DNA from: Cytophagales bacterium
GTDB taxonomy: Bacteria > Bacteroidota > Bacteroidia > Cytophagales > Spirosomataceae
DNA: 64,000 bases
Direction of reading: 5' to 3'
Assembly (NCBI GenBank): GCA_013298125.1
Contig: JAAFJP010000012.1
Coordinates: 1-64,000, forward strand
Positions 33,320 to 43,470 of the stretch are shown one piece after another. The position numbers and the translations under genes were made by a program. Numbering within the stretch: the stretch's first letter is position 1; every line of letters starts with the position of its first letter. The notes beneath the pieces were generated by a model. The model saw nothing but the letters and a program-made list of their open reading frames with translations, ran no database searches and was not told where the DNA came from.

Positions 33320-35434
33320 CTACATTCCCTTCACCTCAACCCCCATATTCGCAAAAATAAAGGCATATAAATCAGCGGTTAGTTCAATGTTTTTCTTGGT
33401 ATTACTTGAACCGTGTCCAGAGTTTACGTCAATACGGATTAACAATGGATTTTTGCTTTTCCCTGCCTTCTCTTGCAATGTAGCCGCATATTTGAATGAA
33501 TGGGCTGGCACAACACGGTCATCGTGGTCGGCAGTTGTGATTAATGTTGCTGGATATTCCACGCCTTCTTTGATGTTGTGGAGTGGCGAATAACCATACA
33601 AGTTTTTGAAATCCGTAGCATCATCTGAATTACCATATTCAGGCGACCAGTTCCAACCAATGGTGAATTTGTGGTAACGCAACATATCCATTACACCCAC
33701 TTGCGGAATGGCAACTTTACATAAGTCTGGACGCTGATTTATAACCGCACCCACCAAAAGTCCACCGTTTGAACCTCCACGAATTGCCAAGTAATCTTTG
33801 GTACAATATTTCTGAGCAATCATATACTCCCCTGCCGCAATGAAATCATCATAAACATTTTGCTTTTTCAATTTCATGCCTGCCTCATGCCATTTTTCAC
33901 CGTACTCAGCCCCACCTCTGATATTCGCCAAAGCATAGACTCCGCCTTGCTCCAAAAATGGAATCAGAGTCGCTGAAAAACCTGGTTGAGAACTCACATT
34001 AAATCCTCCATAAGCATACAAAAGTGTTGGGTTTTTACCATTCAATTGTACGCCTTTTTTGTGAGTAATGAACATTGGCACTTTTGTTCCATCTTTTGAT
34101 GTATAAAAAATTTGCTTGGTCTCAAATGCCTCTGGGTTAAACTGAACTTCTGGTTTGCGGAAAACGGAAGTCTGTTTGGTCGCAATGTCATAACGGTAGA
34201 TAGTAGGAGGGAAGGTGAACGATGTAAAGGTATAAAACACAAATTTATCATCAGCTTCACCGCCAAAACCGCCCGCAGTACCTAATCCAGGCAGTTTTAC
34301 TTCGTTTTCTAATTTTCCCGCAAGGTCATATACATACACACGAGTGGTTACGTCTTTCAAATATGTAGTAAAAATTTTACCTCCTGCCGTTCCAGCACCC
34401 TGCAAAGGCTCAGGTTTTTCGGGGATAATATTTTTCCAAGATTTATTGGCGGGGTCGTATAATTCTACTTTTGAATTTTGTGCTTTTTCGTTAGTTTCAA
34501 CTAAAAATTTATCGCCAATATTATCAACAATACCGTAAGAAAAATCACCGACTTCCGCTACAATTGGTGTGAATTCTTTTTGTCCCAATTTTCTAAAAAA
34601 TAAGGCATTCCCTTCTTTACCTTTTCCTCTATCACTAATATTCAGGTAGGCAAATTGCTCATTTTCAGACACATAGATAGAATTAAATCGCTGTGGATTT
34701 TCTTTGTTTTCATACACCAATTCGTCTTGGTCTTGTGAAGTGCCAACCTTGTGATAATACACTTGGTGATTTTCGTTTTTTGCCGCCAAAGCACTACCTT
34801 CTGGTTTTGGGTAACGGCTATAATAAAAACCATTTCCTTGCCACGAAGCCCCAGAAACCTTTATCCATTCGATATGGTCGGGCAAATTTTGTTTCGTTGC
34901 CAAATCCATAATATAGCCCTCCTGCCAGTCTGAACCACCTTTTGAGAGGTAATAAACTGCATATTTCCCATCTTTTGACACAGCAAAAGCTCCCAAGCGA
35001 GTTGTGCCATCTGTCGAAAGTTTATTGGGGTCAATCACTACTTCTGGAGTTCCTTCCAAACCTTTTTGACGATAAAGAACCGATTGATTTTGCAATCCAT
35101 CATTTTTAGAGAAATAAAACCATTCGTTTTTGCGAGATGGAGCAGAATATTTTGGATAATTAAAGACCTTTTCGATACGCTCTTTCAGCATCGTACGGTA
35201 CGGGATTTTATCCAAATAGTTGAAGGTCACTTTGTTTTCGGCTTTCACCCATTCGGCGGTTTCGGCAGAACGGTCATCTTCTAACCAACGATAAGGGTCT
35301 TGTACTTTCACACCGTGGTATTCGTCGGTGTGTTCAACTTTTTTAGTTTGTGGATATTGCATTTGTGCATTCGCAAGGGTTGTTCCTAATAGCAACGATG
35401 TGCCGAGGAGAAGATTTTTGTGTAATTTTTTCAT
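33320..35434 (-). CDS. Secreted prolyl oligopeptidase (S9A)
   Basis: The 704-residue protein has a signal peptide ending near LANA-Q (residue 23). The seven-bladed propeller domain (about 75-425) is preceded by DPYRWLEDDRSAE. The catalytic triad is visible: Ser555 in RGGSNGGLLV, Asp638 in ADHDDRVVP and His674 in NSGHGSSN. It cleaves short peptides after proline in the periplasm. It is a single gene on the minus strand with a terminator at its 3' side and another hairpin upstream. Confidence 0.93.
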   Translation of the reverse strand: MKKLHKNLLLGTSLLLGTTLANAQMQYPQTKKVEHTDEYHGVKVQDPYRWLEDDRSAETAEWVKAENKVTFNYLDKIPYRTMLKERIEKVFNYPKYSAPSRKNEWFYFSKNDGLQNQSVLYRQKGLEGTPEVVIDPNKLSTDGTTRLGAFAVSKDGKYAVYYLSKGGSDWQEGYIMDLATKQNLPDHIEWIKVSGASWQGNGFYYSRYPKPEGSALAAKNENHQVYYHKVGTSQDQDELVYENKENPQRFNSIYVSENEQFAYLNISDRGKGKEGNALFFRKLGQKEFTPIVAEVGDFSYGIVDNIGDKFLVETNEKAQNSKVELYDPANKSWKNIIPEKPEPLQGAGTAGGKIFTTYLKDVTTRVYVYDLAGKLENEVKLPGLGTAGGFGGEADDKFVFYTFTSFTFPPTIYRYDIATKQTSVFRKPEVQFNPEAFETKQIFYTSKDGTKVPMFITHKKGVQLNGKNPTLLYAYGGFNVSSQPGFSATLIPFLEQGGVYALANIRGGAEYGEKWHEAGMKLKKQNVYDDFIAAGEYMIAQKYCTKDYLAIRGGSNGGLLVGAVINQRPDLCKVAIPQVGVMDMLRYHKFTIGWNWSPEYGNSDDATDFKNLYGYSPLHNIKEGVEYPATLITTADHDDRVVPAHSFKYAATLQEKAGKSKNPLLIRIDVNSGHGSSNTKKNIELTADLYAFIFANMGVEVKGM

Positions 35435-35532
35435 TGAGTTTTAGTTTCTTAAATTGAAGAGTAATTTACGAACGAACAAGTTACGAAATGATTTTTTAAG
35501 AATTTTTAAGAATTGGATGAATGGCTACAAAC

Positions 35533-35581
35533 CAAAAGTCCTCATTATCAAAATTTAGTAAATTTGACAATAAGGACTTTT
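35533..35581 (-). terminator. Hairpin after the shorter LamG gene
   Basis: AAAAGTCCTCATTATCAAAATTT and AAATTTGACAATAAGGACTTTT form a long imperfect stem with a 3-bp loop, 17 bp downstream of the minus-strand LamG gene. It is likely that gene's terminator. Confidence 0.75.
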
Positions 35582-35597
35582 GAATTTTGAGTAAAAA

Positions 35598-37310
35598 CTA
35601 TTTAGTTTTTCGGATATTGAAGGGATGACAAGCTAAAACACAAGGAGTACAGTTTTTTATCGTCATATTAGCTTCTGTCAATGAAATCTTATTTGGGAAA
35701 CAAATATCGTTATCATCCGTAACCTCAACCGTTATTTTCACCTGATAATCTACCGATTTATTTACAGAAGTATATTCAAAGAATTTACTATTAGTTCCTT
35801 GATTTACACCATCTACTTTCCATTGATATTTTGAAGTATTTGTAGCACCATTGGCTGTATAGGTAATTTTATCCCCTCCGCATGGGGCTGAATTGTTAGA
35901 ACTTATCGTGATTGTTTGAGGAGCATTTCCATCGTAAAGGGCTTTTACTTCATCGGCGGTTAGGGGGCGATTGTAAAGGTGGAGGTCGTCGAGAACACAA
36001 TCCGAAAATTGTTGATTGTTCCATCTACTTCCAATAGTTGCCTTTACTATTCCTGTTCCATAAAAAGGAGGCTTAGTTAAAGTTGTAGTAGAACACATTA
36101 AAGTGCCATCAAGATAAACTTTGTAAGTATCTGCATCTCTAACAACCACAACATGATACCATTGATTTACATTGGGTAAAGTACCCTTTTGACAAAAAGC
36201 ATTTTCTCCAATGTCTAAATATCCCCCTCCTGTAAATCCATCTGTTCCATTAGCATATCCATTATTTAAACCAATTCCTTGATCGCCTGAATCACTCCCC
36301 AATGAAAATATAAAAAAGGCTATACCGCTTTCAGGCAACGATTTAGGTTTAATCCAAGTGGAATAAGAAAACGTAGCAGTCTGTAATTTATCTGGACTTA
36401 TCTCTATAAAATCAGAAGTTCCATCAAAACTATAAGCACTATTGGCTTTTCCGAAACGGTCAGTAGTTAATGTTGCTCCATTAACCGTTCCATTATTCCC
36501 ATTACTTGATTCGTCATTAGCGTTTCCATTAAAAGGATAACAAGCCACTAAGCCATTTTTCAAATCTACTGTTGAAGGTGATTTTGTGCTTTGATAAAGA
36601 GCAGTTACTTCTTCGGTAGTTATTGCACGGTCATAAATATAAGCATCGTCGATTTTTCCTTTAAAAAATTGAATATTACCTGCATCTGGACGAGTACCGA
36701 TAGTTGCCTGATACACAACCGCTGGATTAGGATGTGTATAAATTGGTGTTGAAGGACTGATGGTAGCAGTAGATGTTCTTTCAAGGTTTCCATCAACATA
36801 TAATTTAATCTGATTGAGACTCCTAACGACTACCAAATGATGCCAATTGCCGATATTTGCCCCAACAGTTGTACTTGGATGAATATCATACGTAGGGACA
36901 GACGCAAAGGTATAATAGGAAATCATAGCCCAAACAGAACCAGATAAATACCCTAATCCTAACACTTGTCCACTACTAACCCCAATAACAGAATTGAATT
37001 CTCCAGAAACAGGAAGAGTCGAAGCATTTACCCAAGCAGAATAGGTATAGGTGTTTGTTTTAAAGTCATCGGGATTTGATAATTGAATATAACTACTCCC
37101 GTCAAAGTTATAAGCACTATTCGCCTTTCCAAAACGGTCAGTAGTTAGCGATGCTCCATTTACAGTTCCGTTATGTCCATTGCCAGTTGCATCATTGGCA
37201 TTGCCATTAAAGGGATAACAAGCCACTAAGCCATTTTTGAGATTAACCTGAGAGAAAGAAAAAGTCGTTGAAATCAACAACGTGAGTAGTAGAGTAAAAA
37301 TATTTTTCAT
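35598..37310 (-). CDS. Secreted protein with two LamG domains, truncated at its C-terminus
   Basis: The 570-residue protein has a signal peptide ending near FSFSQ. Two LamG (concanavalin-like) domains start with VNLKNGLVACYPFNGNAND (about 22) and VDLKNGLVACYPFNGNAND (about 248). The second is followed by an Ig-like unit (CGGDKITYTANG, about 478-553). The protein ends CTPCVLACHPFNIRKTK, which resembles the start of another LamG unit (GLVACYPFN) cut off after ten residues. It lacks the type IX sorting domain of its neighbour. It is a paralogue of the next gene; without a sorting signal its surface attachment is doubtful. Confidence 0.8.
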   Translation of the reverse strand: MKNIFTLLLTLLISTTFSFSQVNLKNGLVACYPFNGNANDATGNGHNGTVNGASLTTDRFGKANSAYNFDGSSYIQLSNPDDFKTNTYTYSAWVNASTLPVSGEFNSVIGVSSGQVLGLGYLSGSVWAMISYYTFASVPTYDIHPSTTVGANIGNWHHLVVVRSLNQIKLYVDGNLERTSTATISPSTPIYTHPNPAVVYQATIGTRPDAGNIQFFKGKIDDAYIYDRAITTEEVTALYQSTKSPSTVDLKNGLVACYPFNGNANDESSNGNNGTVNGATLTTDRFGKANSAYSFDGTSDFIEISPDKLQTATFSYSTWIKPKSLPESGIAFFIFSLGSDSGDQGIGLNNGYANGTDGFTGGGYLDIGENAFCQKGTLPNVNQWYHVVVVRDADTYKVYLDGTLMCSTTTLTKPPFYGTGIVKATIGSRWNNQQFSDCVLDDLHLYNRPLTADEVKALYDGNAPQTITISSNNSAPCGGDKITYTANGATNTSKYQWKVDGVNQGTNSKFFEYTSVNKSVDYQVKITVEVTDDNDICFPNKISLTEANMTIKNCTPCVLACHPFNIRKTK

Positions 37311-37620
37311 GATATGGGTATGAAGTTATTTGTCTTAGTATCATCTAAACTTTATGATACTGTGTATTAAAGACTAACTACCAGAGAATGAAGCAATTAA
37401 TCCCCAATTTTGACATCAATAATCTTGCCAAATTAAATACCTCATTTATAACTACTGTTTGAAAAACAATAATTTGTTTAGGCAACAGTCGGAACACGAT
37501 TTTAGGATTTACAGGATTTTTATGATTAATCTTGTAAATTCTACTAATCTTAACGGTATGACGTTTCGCAATCGTGTTCTGAAATAAGAATAGAACAATT
37601 TAAAGTTTTTTGAACACTAC
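37311..37620. other. 310-bp gap between the LamG paralogues, with an inverted repeat
   Basis: No gene is seen. CGGAACACGATT (37490-37501) and AATCGTGTTCTG (37570-37581) are inverted and enclose ATTTTAGGATTTACAGGATT-like words with partial inverted matches. This is another member of the intergenic palindrome theme. The rest is plain AT-rich sequence. Confidence 0.55.
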
Positions 37621-40600
37621 TTACCTCATAACCAATACAGTCCCTCTCAAAATAATATCACTTCCCACTCGCACAACATAAGCATATGTACCTTCGGGTA
37701 CGGGTTTGTCCTTGTATGTGCCATCCCAAGGTTCTGAATAGCCTTTTGAGTAGAAAATAAGCTCGCCCCAACGGTTATAAATCTCTACGATGACATCGGA
37801 ATTACCAGCAAGAGACTGTATCTCCCACTTATCGTTTATACTGTCTGAGTTGGGGGTAAAAATATTAGGAATCAAGATATTGTTGTTAGCATTTGCAACA
37901 GGAGTCGCACAAAATTTTAGATTAATAGTCTTATCAACCGTAACGGGTTTTTGAGGGAAACAAGGGTCTTCATCCGTAATTTCAACGGTTATTTTTGCTT
38001 GATAATCAGCAGACTTATTGACTGAATTATACACAAAAGTCTTGCTATTCGTCCCTTGGTTTACGCCGTCTATTTTCCATTGGTATTTGGAAGTATTCGT
38101 AGCACCACTGGCTGTAAACGTGACTTTATCGCCACCACAGGGAGTGGGTTTATTAACTGAAATGGTGATATTTTGTGGGTTATTTCCATCGTAAAGTGCT
38201 TTTACCTCATCAGCGTTTAATGCCCTTTTATAAATATGTACATCGTCAATATTTCCAATAAATGATTGAGTCTGTGTACTACGAGTACCAATATTTGCAA
38301 ATACTTTTCCATCACAACCGTAGTAGGGCAATGTTCCATTGGTAGAAACCGAGCGTATCAAAACCCCATTTACATAAAGTTTAATCTCATTTTTATCTCT
38401 TGTAATTACGCCATGATACCATTGTCCGATGGTTGGTAAACTTCCAGTAACCACGCCAGAATTGGTAGTTGGGCTTGAAATATTGTACCCACCTCCACCA
38501 ATACCACTGTAACTTCCTAAGAAATAAGTGTTTCCAGTGTTAATATCTTGGTCACCACAATTTCCACCGATTGATAAAATCCTGTACGCATCTCCGAGTG
38601 TAGGATTGCTCGCTACGTAAATCCAAACGGAGTAACTGTATTCTGTAAAGGCAAATTTATCATCAGGTAACGCAATGAAACTCGAACCGTTAAAATTATA
38701 AGCACTATTCGCTTTCCCGAAACGGTCTGTGGTTAGCGTTGCACCGTTTACCGTTCCGTTATTTCCATTACCCGTCTCATCTTTGGAGTTAGAGTTAAAC
38801 GGATAGCAAGCCACTAAACCATTTTTTAAATCTACGCCCGTTGAGGGAGGGATTACACAATTTTTAATGGTAAAAGTTTGCTCTGCCGTAGCTGGTTTTT
38901 TTGGAAAACAAGGGTCATCATCCGTAACCTCTACGGATATTTTTACTTGATATTGAGCTGAAATATTTGGAGCATTGAACGTAAGCGTTTTACTATCCGT
39001 CCCAGCATTTACGCCATCTACTTTCCATTGGTATTTTGCCGTAGCAGATGCTCCATTAGCAGTAAACGTAATTTTATCGCCTCCGCAAAGGGTTGGATTA
39101 CTGGAAGAGATTGTGATTGATTTAGGGCTACTTTCTTTAAATAATTCCTTAATTTCATCATCATTCAAAGGGCGATTATAGATATGAATGTCATCAATTT
39201 GACCTGTAAAATACGCATCCAATTGAACTTGACTTGGTAACCAAAAAGCTCTTCCAATAAAGATAGGTTCACTATTTGGGTGCATCTTTTTTCCTTTATT
39301 GACAGACTCCGTTAATACCAATACGCCATTTCTATAAATCTTTTCGACACCATCATCAATCATAAAAACAACAAAGTCCCAAACGTTCAAATCCACGGAA
39401 TTTTCTACCCCTGTTTGAGATGCTGTTTTGTCAGCCATGGCAACACTAAATCGTAATAATCCATGAGAAGTAGTGGTGGTAAATCCACTCCAAACTCCTT
39501 GCGGACGTGTATCTCTACAAATAGGACCTCCGTATCTATCCCAAGTGCCCGCAGAATTAACAAAATCTCTAAATTGAGTTGCTTTTATCCACATCGCAAT
39601 TGAGATTTGCTCAAATTTCAAAGAGGGAGCATCTGGAACGTTGATAAAACCATCAATTCCATTAAATGTGTAAGCACTATTGGCTTTTCCAAAACGGTCA
39701 GTAGTTAAAGTTACTCCTCCTCGAATAGTTCCATTATTATTATTCCCAGATTCGTCTTTTGTATTTCCATTAAAAGGATAACAAGCCACTAATCCATTTT
39801 TTAAATCTACGCCCGTTGAAACGGGTGGAATTACACAATTTTTAATGGTAAAAGTTTGCTCTACAGTAGCTGGTTTTTTTGGAAAACAAGGGTCATCATC
39901 CGTAATTTCTACGGCTATTTTTACTTGGTATTGAGCTGAAATATTTGGAGCATTGAAACTAAGCGTTTTACTATCTGTACCAGCATTCACGCCATCTATT
40001 TTCCATTGGTATTTTGAGGTAGAAGATGCTCCATTGGCAGTAAAGGTAATTTTGTCACCTCCGCATGGGGCTGAGTTGCTGGCGGTGATTGTGGTATTTT
40101 GTGTTGGGTTTCCATCGTACAAGGCTTTGACTTCGGCGGCGTTTAGGGGGCGGTTGTAGAGGTGAATATCGTCGAGGGAGCAATGTGCAAACTGACCGTA
40201 ATTTTGTCTTCCTCCTATAACTGCTTTCACCGTTCCAGTTCCATAAAAAGGTGGTTTTGTTATTGAAGTAGTTGTGCAAATCAAGATTCCGTTAACGTAA
40301 GTCTTATAAAAATTAGATTCCCTAACTACCACGACGTGATACCATTGATTAATATTGGGTAATGTTCCTGACTGACAAAATGAATTTTCAGTAGGTGTAA
40401 GATAACCTCCTCCTGTGAAACCATCACCCCCATTAGTATAAGCATTATTTAAACCTACATCTTGGTCTCCGCCTATGCTTCCAACAGAAAACAAAAAATA
40501 AGATATTCCATCTTGTGGATTTGAGGATGGTTTTATCCAAAGTGAATAAGTATAAGTGGGATTTTGTAATTTATCGGGGCTTATTTCTATGTAATCGGAT

Positions 40601-40812
40601 GTACCATTAAAATCATAGGCACTATTCACCTTCCCAAAACGGTCTGTGGTCAGTGTAGCCCCGTTTACCGTTCCATTATTACCATTGCCTGTTTCGTCTT
40701 TGGCATTGGCATTGAAAGGATAGCAAGCTACCAAGCCATTTTTAAGATTGACTTGACTGAAAACAGGTGACAAAGAAATAATTGCAAATAAAAATATGTA
40801 GATAGTTTTCAT
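37621..40812 (-). CDS. Type IX-secreted surface protein: three LamG + Ig-like units and a type B sorting domain
   Basis: The 1063-residue protein has a signal peptide ending near PVFSQ (residue 20). Three tandem units (about 21-326, 335-652, 659-968) each contain a LamG lectin-like domain beginning GLVACYPFN and an Ig-like domain with CGGDKITFTANG and TDDDPCFPKKP. Residues about 979-1063 are a CHU_C gliding-motility/T9SS type B domain (ILIPNIFTPNSDSINDKWE, then IYNRWGELIFYSKGY). It should be exported by the type IX system and displayed on the cell surface, probably binding glycans. Unit similarity points to internal duplication. Confidence 0.92.
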   Translation of the reverse strand: MKTIYIFLFAIISLSPVFSQVNLKNGLVACYPFNANAKDETGNGNNGTVNGATLTTDRFGKVNSAYDFNGTSDYIEISPDKLQNPTYTYSLWIKPSSNPQDGISYFLFSVGSIGGDQDVGLNNAYTNGGDGFTGGGYLTPTENSFCQSGTLPNINQWYHVVVVRESNFYKTYVNGILICTTTSITKPPFYGTGTVKAVIGGRQNYGQFAHCSLDDIHLYNRPLNAAEVKALYDGNPTQNTTITASNSAPCGGDKITFTANGASSTSKYQWKIDGVNAGTDSKTLSFNAPNISAQYQVKIAVEITDDDPCFPKKPATVEQTFTIKNCVIPPVSTGVDLKNGLVACYPFNGNTKDESGNNNNGTIRGGVTLTTDRFGKANSAYTFNGIDGFINVPDAPSLKFEQISIAMWIKATQFRDFVNSAGTWDRYGGPICRDTRPQGVWSGFTTTTSHGLLRFSVAMADKTASQTGVENSVDLNVWDFVVFMIDDGVEKIYRNGVLVLTESVNKGKKMHPNSEPIFIGRAFWLPSQVQLDAYFTGQIDDIHIYNRPLNDDEIKELFKESSPKSITISSSNPTLCGGDKITFTANGASATAKYQWKVDGVNAGTDSKTLTFNAPNISAQYQVKISVEVTDDDPCFPKKPATAEQTFTIKNCVIPPSTGVDLKNGLVACYPFNSNSKDETGNGNNGTVNGATLTTDRFGKANSAYNFNGSSFIALPDDKFAFTEYSYSVWIYVASNPTLGDAYRILSIGGNCGDQDINTGNTYFLGSYSGIGGGGYNISSPTTNSGVVTGSLPTIGQWYHGVITRDKNEIKLYVNGVLIRSVSTNGTLPYYGCDGKVFANIGTRSTQTQSFIGNIDDVHIYKRALNADEVKALYDGNNPQNITISVNKPTPCGGDKVTFTASGATNTSKYQWKIDGVNQGTNSKTFVYNSVNKSADYQAKITVEITDEDPCFPQKPVTVDKTINLKFCATPVANANNNILIPNIFTPNSDSINDKWEIQSLAGNSDVIVEIYNRWGELIFYSKGYSEPWDGTYKDKPVPEGTYAYVVRVGSDIILRGTVLVMR

Positions 40813-40836
40813 AGAAAAATAGGATTTTGAAAGACA

Positions 40837-41457
40837 CTATGGACAAGTTATTGATGTTCTTACAAAGTTTCCAGAATTATCAATTGTTACTCTCCAACAG
40901 TTCCCATCGGGTGATTTTAAAATAATTCCTTTTGTTGAATCATCTACATAAACATCTCCACTTGTAACTTGTAGCTTAGTTTTAGGATTATTTGTTCCAA
41001 TTCCTACATTTCCATTACCTGTAATTCTCATTCTTTCATTAGACCCTCCAATACTTGTTGAACCTGTTTGAAATTTGATAACACCACTTAAAGCTGAACT
41101 TCCAGCCCTAAGAATTAATCCAGAGCCTGTACTCCAAAGTTGCCCAAAATCAGCATATTCAGTTCCGTAGTTATCTGTTCCATAAATAGAAGAGGCTTGC
41201 GTTAAGTATGTAGTTGTGTTGCTCGTTCCCGTTTTGAGTTGCATACTAACAAGAGAAGCCGTACTTTGAGTAGTATTATTTAGGTATAAAAAAGTCCTTC
41301 GGTCTGGATTACCCGTTTCCTCTGCACCTTGTAGAGTAAGTCTGTATAGTGGATTATTAGTTCCTATTCCGATATAGTCTGAGAGGGAAAGTTTTTGTTG
41401 AGATAAACTGAGATGAGACAAAAATAGAAAGACTGAAATTGAAAAGATTTTTTTCAT
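40837..41457 (-). CDS. Secreted GIGTxxP-repeat surface protein
   Basis: The 206-residue protein has a signal peptide ending near SLSQQ. It carries IGIGTNNPLYRLTLQG and GNVGIGTNNPKTKLQV, motifs found in phage tail-fibre-like and Bacteroidota surface proteins. The rest is Ser/Thr/Gly-rich and beta-prone, with no sorting domain. It lies 24 bp upstream of the large LamG gene on the same strand, so the two are probably co-expressed at the cell surface. The function is unknown; adhesion is a guess. Confidence 0.7.
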   Translation of the reverse strand: MKKIFSISVFLFLSHLSLSQQKLSLSDYIGIGTNNPLYRLTLQGAEETGNPDRRTFLYLNNTTQSTASLVSMQLKTGTSNTTTYLTQASSIYGTDNYGTEYADFGQLWSTGSGLILRAGSSALSGVIKFQTGSTSIGGSNERMRITGNGNVGIGTNNPKTKLQVTSGDVYVDDSTKGIILKSPDGNCWRVTIDNSGNFVRTSITCP

Positions 41458-41584
41458 GCGGAAATTGCTCTATGGGCTTTTAAATCGTGAAACTATTAAA
41501 ATTTGGACTTTTATTTGCAGAATATACAATTTGTAGCTGTCAAAACTATTAACTGTTTTTCTTACAGTACAAAAATAGTAATTT

Positions 41585-41592
41585 TACATTTG
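41585..41592 (+). promoter_or_regulatory. Candidate -7 element for the surface-glycan operon
   Basis: TACATTTG fits the Bacteroidota TAnnTTTG consensus and lies 20 bp before the FkbM start. No convincing TTG -33 element is seen at the right distance, so support is modest. Confidence 0.4.
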
Positions 41593-41612
41593 AAAATAAA
41601 TAATCACAAAAA

Positions 41613-42524
41613 ATGAAGCAAAAATCAAGCCTTTTGAAATCAATATATAGAATTATCCCTTTCAGACGACAGGCATTTGAGTTACTTCGCTCTGTCTATT
41701 CTCCTCCTAAATCCCTATACCGACATTTATTTTTTAATGGAAAATTTAAAGTCAAAGTCAAAGAAGATAAATCTTTCTTTATAAATCACTACGATACTCA
41801 TGGATTTATTATTGAGGATGGTTTATTTTGGCAAGGATTAGGCGTTGGACGTGAAGGATATTCATTACAATTATGGACGAAATTATCTGAAATGTCAGAT
41901 GTAATTTTTGATGTGGGTGCTAATACAGGAATGTACTCTTTATTATCGAAAAGTGTCAAGCCAAATTCACAAGTGTTTGGTTTTGAGCCTGTTAAGAGGA
42001 CTCATGACAAATACAAAGCTAATTGCGAAATCAATAATTATGAAGTTCATTGTGAATGGATGGCTGTTTCTGATTATACAGGCGAATTAACACTTTATGA
42101 TATTCCAGAAGCAAATAATTATAGTGCAACATTAAATAAAAACTTCTCGGATACTCGTCACGCAACACATATTGATACTCGCTTTGAAGTGAAAGTACCA
42201 ACAACTACCTTGAAAGATTATATTGAAAAACATAAGCTAACGAAGGTTGATTTGATGAAAGTTGATGTAGAAATGCACGAACCAGAAGCATTGCGTGGAA
42301 TGGGTGAGTATTTGAAGAAATTTACACCAACCCTTTTAATCGAAATTTTTACGGATGAATTAGGTAAACAAGTTCAAGAAATTTTGGAAGGATGTGATTA
42401 TGTATATTTCAGCATTGATGAGGATGGTTCAGCATCACAAAAAGAGAATGTGATTGCAACCGATGAGTCTAATTATTTAATTTGTCGCCCAGAAATTGCT
42501 CAAAAATTAGGCTTATTAAAATGA
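41613..42524 (+). CDS. FkbM-family methyltransferase, first gene of a surface-glycan operon
   Basis: The 303-residue protein has the FkbM core. VIFDVGANTGMYSLL is motif I, VFGFEPVKRTHDKYKANCE follows, and VDLMKVDVEMHEPEALRGM is the family's KVDVEG-like motif. It probably O-methylates a sugar of the glycan assembled by the downstream enzymes. Its TGA overlaps the next gene's ATG. Six more genes follow with gaps of at most five bases, so this is the head of one operon. Confidence 0.88.
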   Translation: MKQKSSLLKSIYRIIPFRRQAFELLRSVYSPPKSLYRHLFFNGKFKVKVKEDKSFFINHYDTHGFIIEDGLFWQGLGVGREGYSLQLWTKLSEMSDVIFDVGANTGMYSLLSKSVKPNSQVFGFEPVKRTHDKYKANCEINNYEVHCEWMAVSDYTGELTLYDIPEANNYSATLNKNFSDTRHATHIDTRFEVKVPTTTLKDYIEKHKLTKVDLMKVDVEMHEPEALRGMGEYLKKFTPTLLIEIFTDELGKQVQEILEGCDYVYFSIDEDGSASQKENVIATDESNYLICRPEIAQKLGLLK

Positions 42525-43465
42525 TTGAGAACGAACATTCTTGTTGGATTATCATTGTGCATTACAACGGTGCTGATTGGATAGAAAAGTGCTTAGGTTC
42601 ATTTTCAAAAACCAACTTTGAAGATAAAATTATTGTCGTAGATAACTGCTCCACAGAACAAGATGGTTTACAAATAATTCAAGATAAATTTCCTAAAACA
42701 ACACTTATAAAACTTGATAAAAATATCGGTTTTGGTCGTGCAAACAATGTAGGAATAGCCTTAGCAATTGAGAGAAAAGCAAAATACATTTTTTTACTAA
42801 ATCAAGATGCTTGGATTTGCGAAACTGACACAATTGAAAAATTAGTACAAATAGCAAATGAAAACATTGATTTTGCAATCATAAGTCCAATTCATTATAA
42901 TTCAACCCAAACAGCACTTGACCAAGGATTTGGAGCGTATATAGCCAGTAGTAAAAATGCTGAATTGATATCAGATATTTACTTGAAAAAGCTCAAAAGT
43001 ATTTACCAAATTTCATTTGTAAATGCTGCCGCTTGGCTTTTAAACGTTGAACTATTTAAAAAAATAAGCTATTTTGACCCTGATTTTTTTATGTATGGAG
43101 AAGATACTGACTTGATAAATAGAGTTTTGTATCACAAATTTAAAATAGGAATTACCTCCTCAGCAAGCATTTGTCATGCAAGAGAATATCGGTCAAAAGA
43201 TTTTCCAAAAACACATTTAATGTTTTCAGAAACTACACAACTTCATGGACGATATTTATCTGTTTTAAAAAATATTAATGATAGATTTAGTAAATCCATA
43301 ATCAAATTCATTGCTGAGTCTTTTACAAATGTATTAAAAGAAATATCTTCAAAACGTTGGAATAGGGCATTTCAGATAACTAAAATTATTTTAAAACTAT
43401 TCATTAAAATTCCTAATATTTTCATTAAAAGACGGCAATTCCAGAAAGGTATTCCCAATCAATAA
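42521..43465 (+). CDS. GT2-family glycosyltransferase
   Basis: The protein is 314 residues from the ATG that overlaps the preceding stop; a TTG at 42482 would add 13 codons inside the upstream gene and is rejected. WIIIVHYNGADWIEKCLGSF opens a GT-A fold, followed by IIVVDNCSTEQDG and LLNQDAWI, the DxD-like site in the rhamnosyltransferase-type subgroup. FMYGEDTDLINRVLYH is also typical. It is predicted to add one sugar to a lipid-linked glycan at the inner membrane. The donor is unknown. Confidence 0.88.
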   Translation: MIENEHSCWIIIVHYNGADWIEKCLGSFSKTNFEDKIIVVDNCSTEQDGLQIIQDKFPKTTLIKLDKNIGFGRANNVGIALAIERKAKYIFLLNQDAWICETDTIEKLVQIANENIDFAIISPIHYNSTQTALDQGFGAYIASSKNAELISDIYLKKLKSIYQISFVNAAAWLLNVELFKKISYFDPDFFMYGEDTDLINRVLYHKFKIGITSSASICHAREYRSKDFPKTHLMFSETTQLHGRYLSVLKNINDRFSKSIIKFIAESFTNVLKEISSKRWNRAFQITKIILKLFIKIPNIFIKRRQFQKGIPNQ

Positions 43466-43470
43466 TTTTT

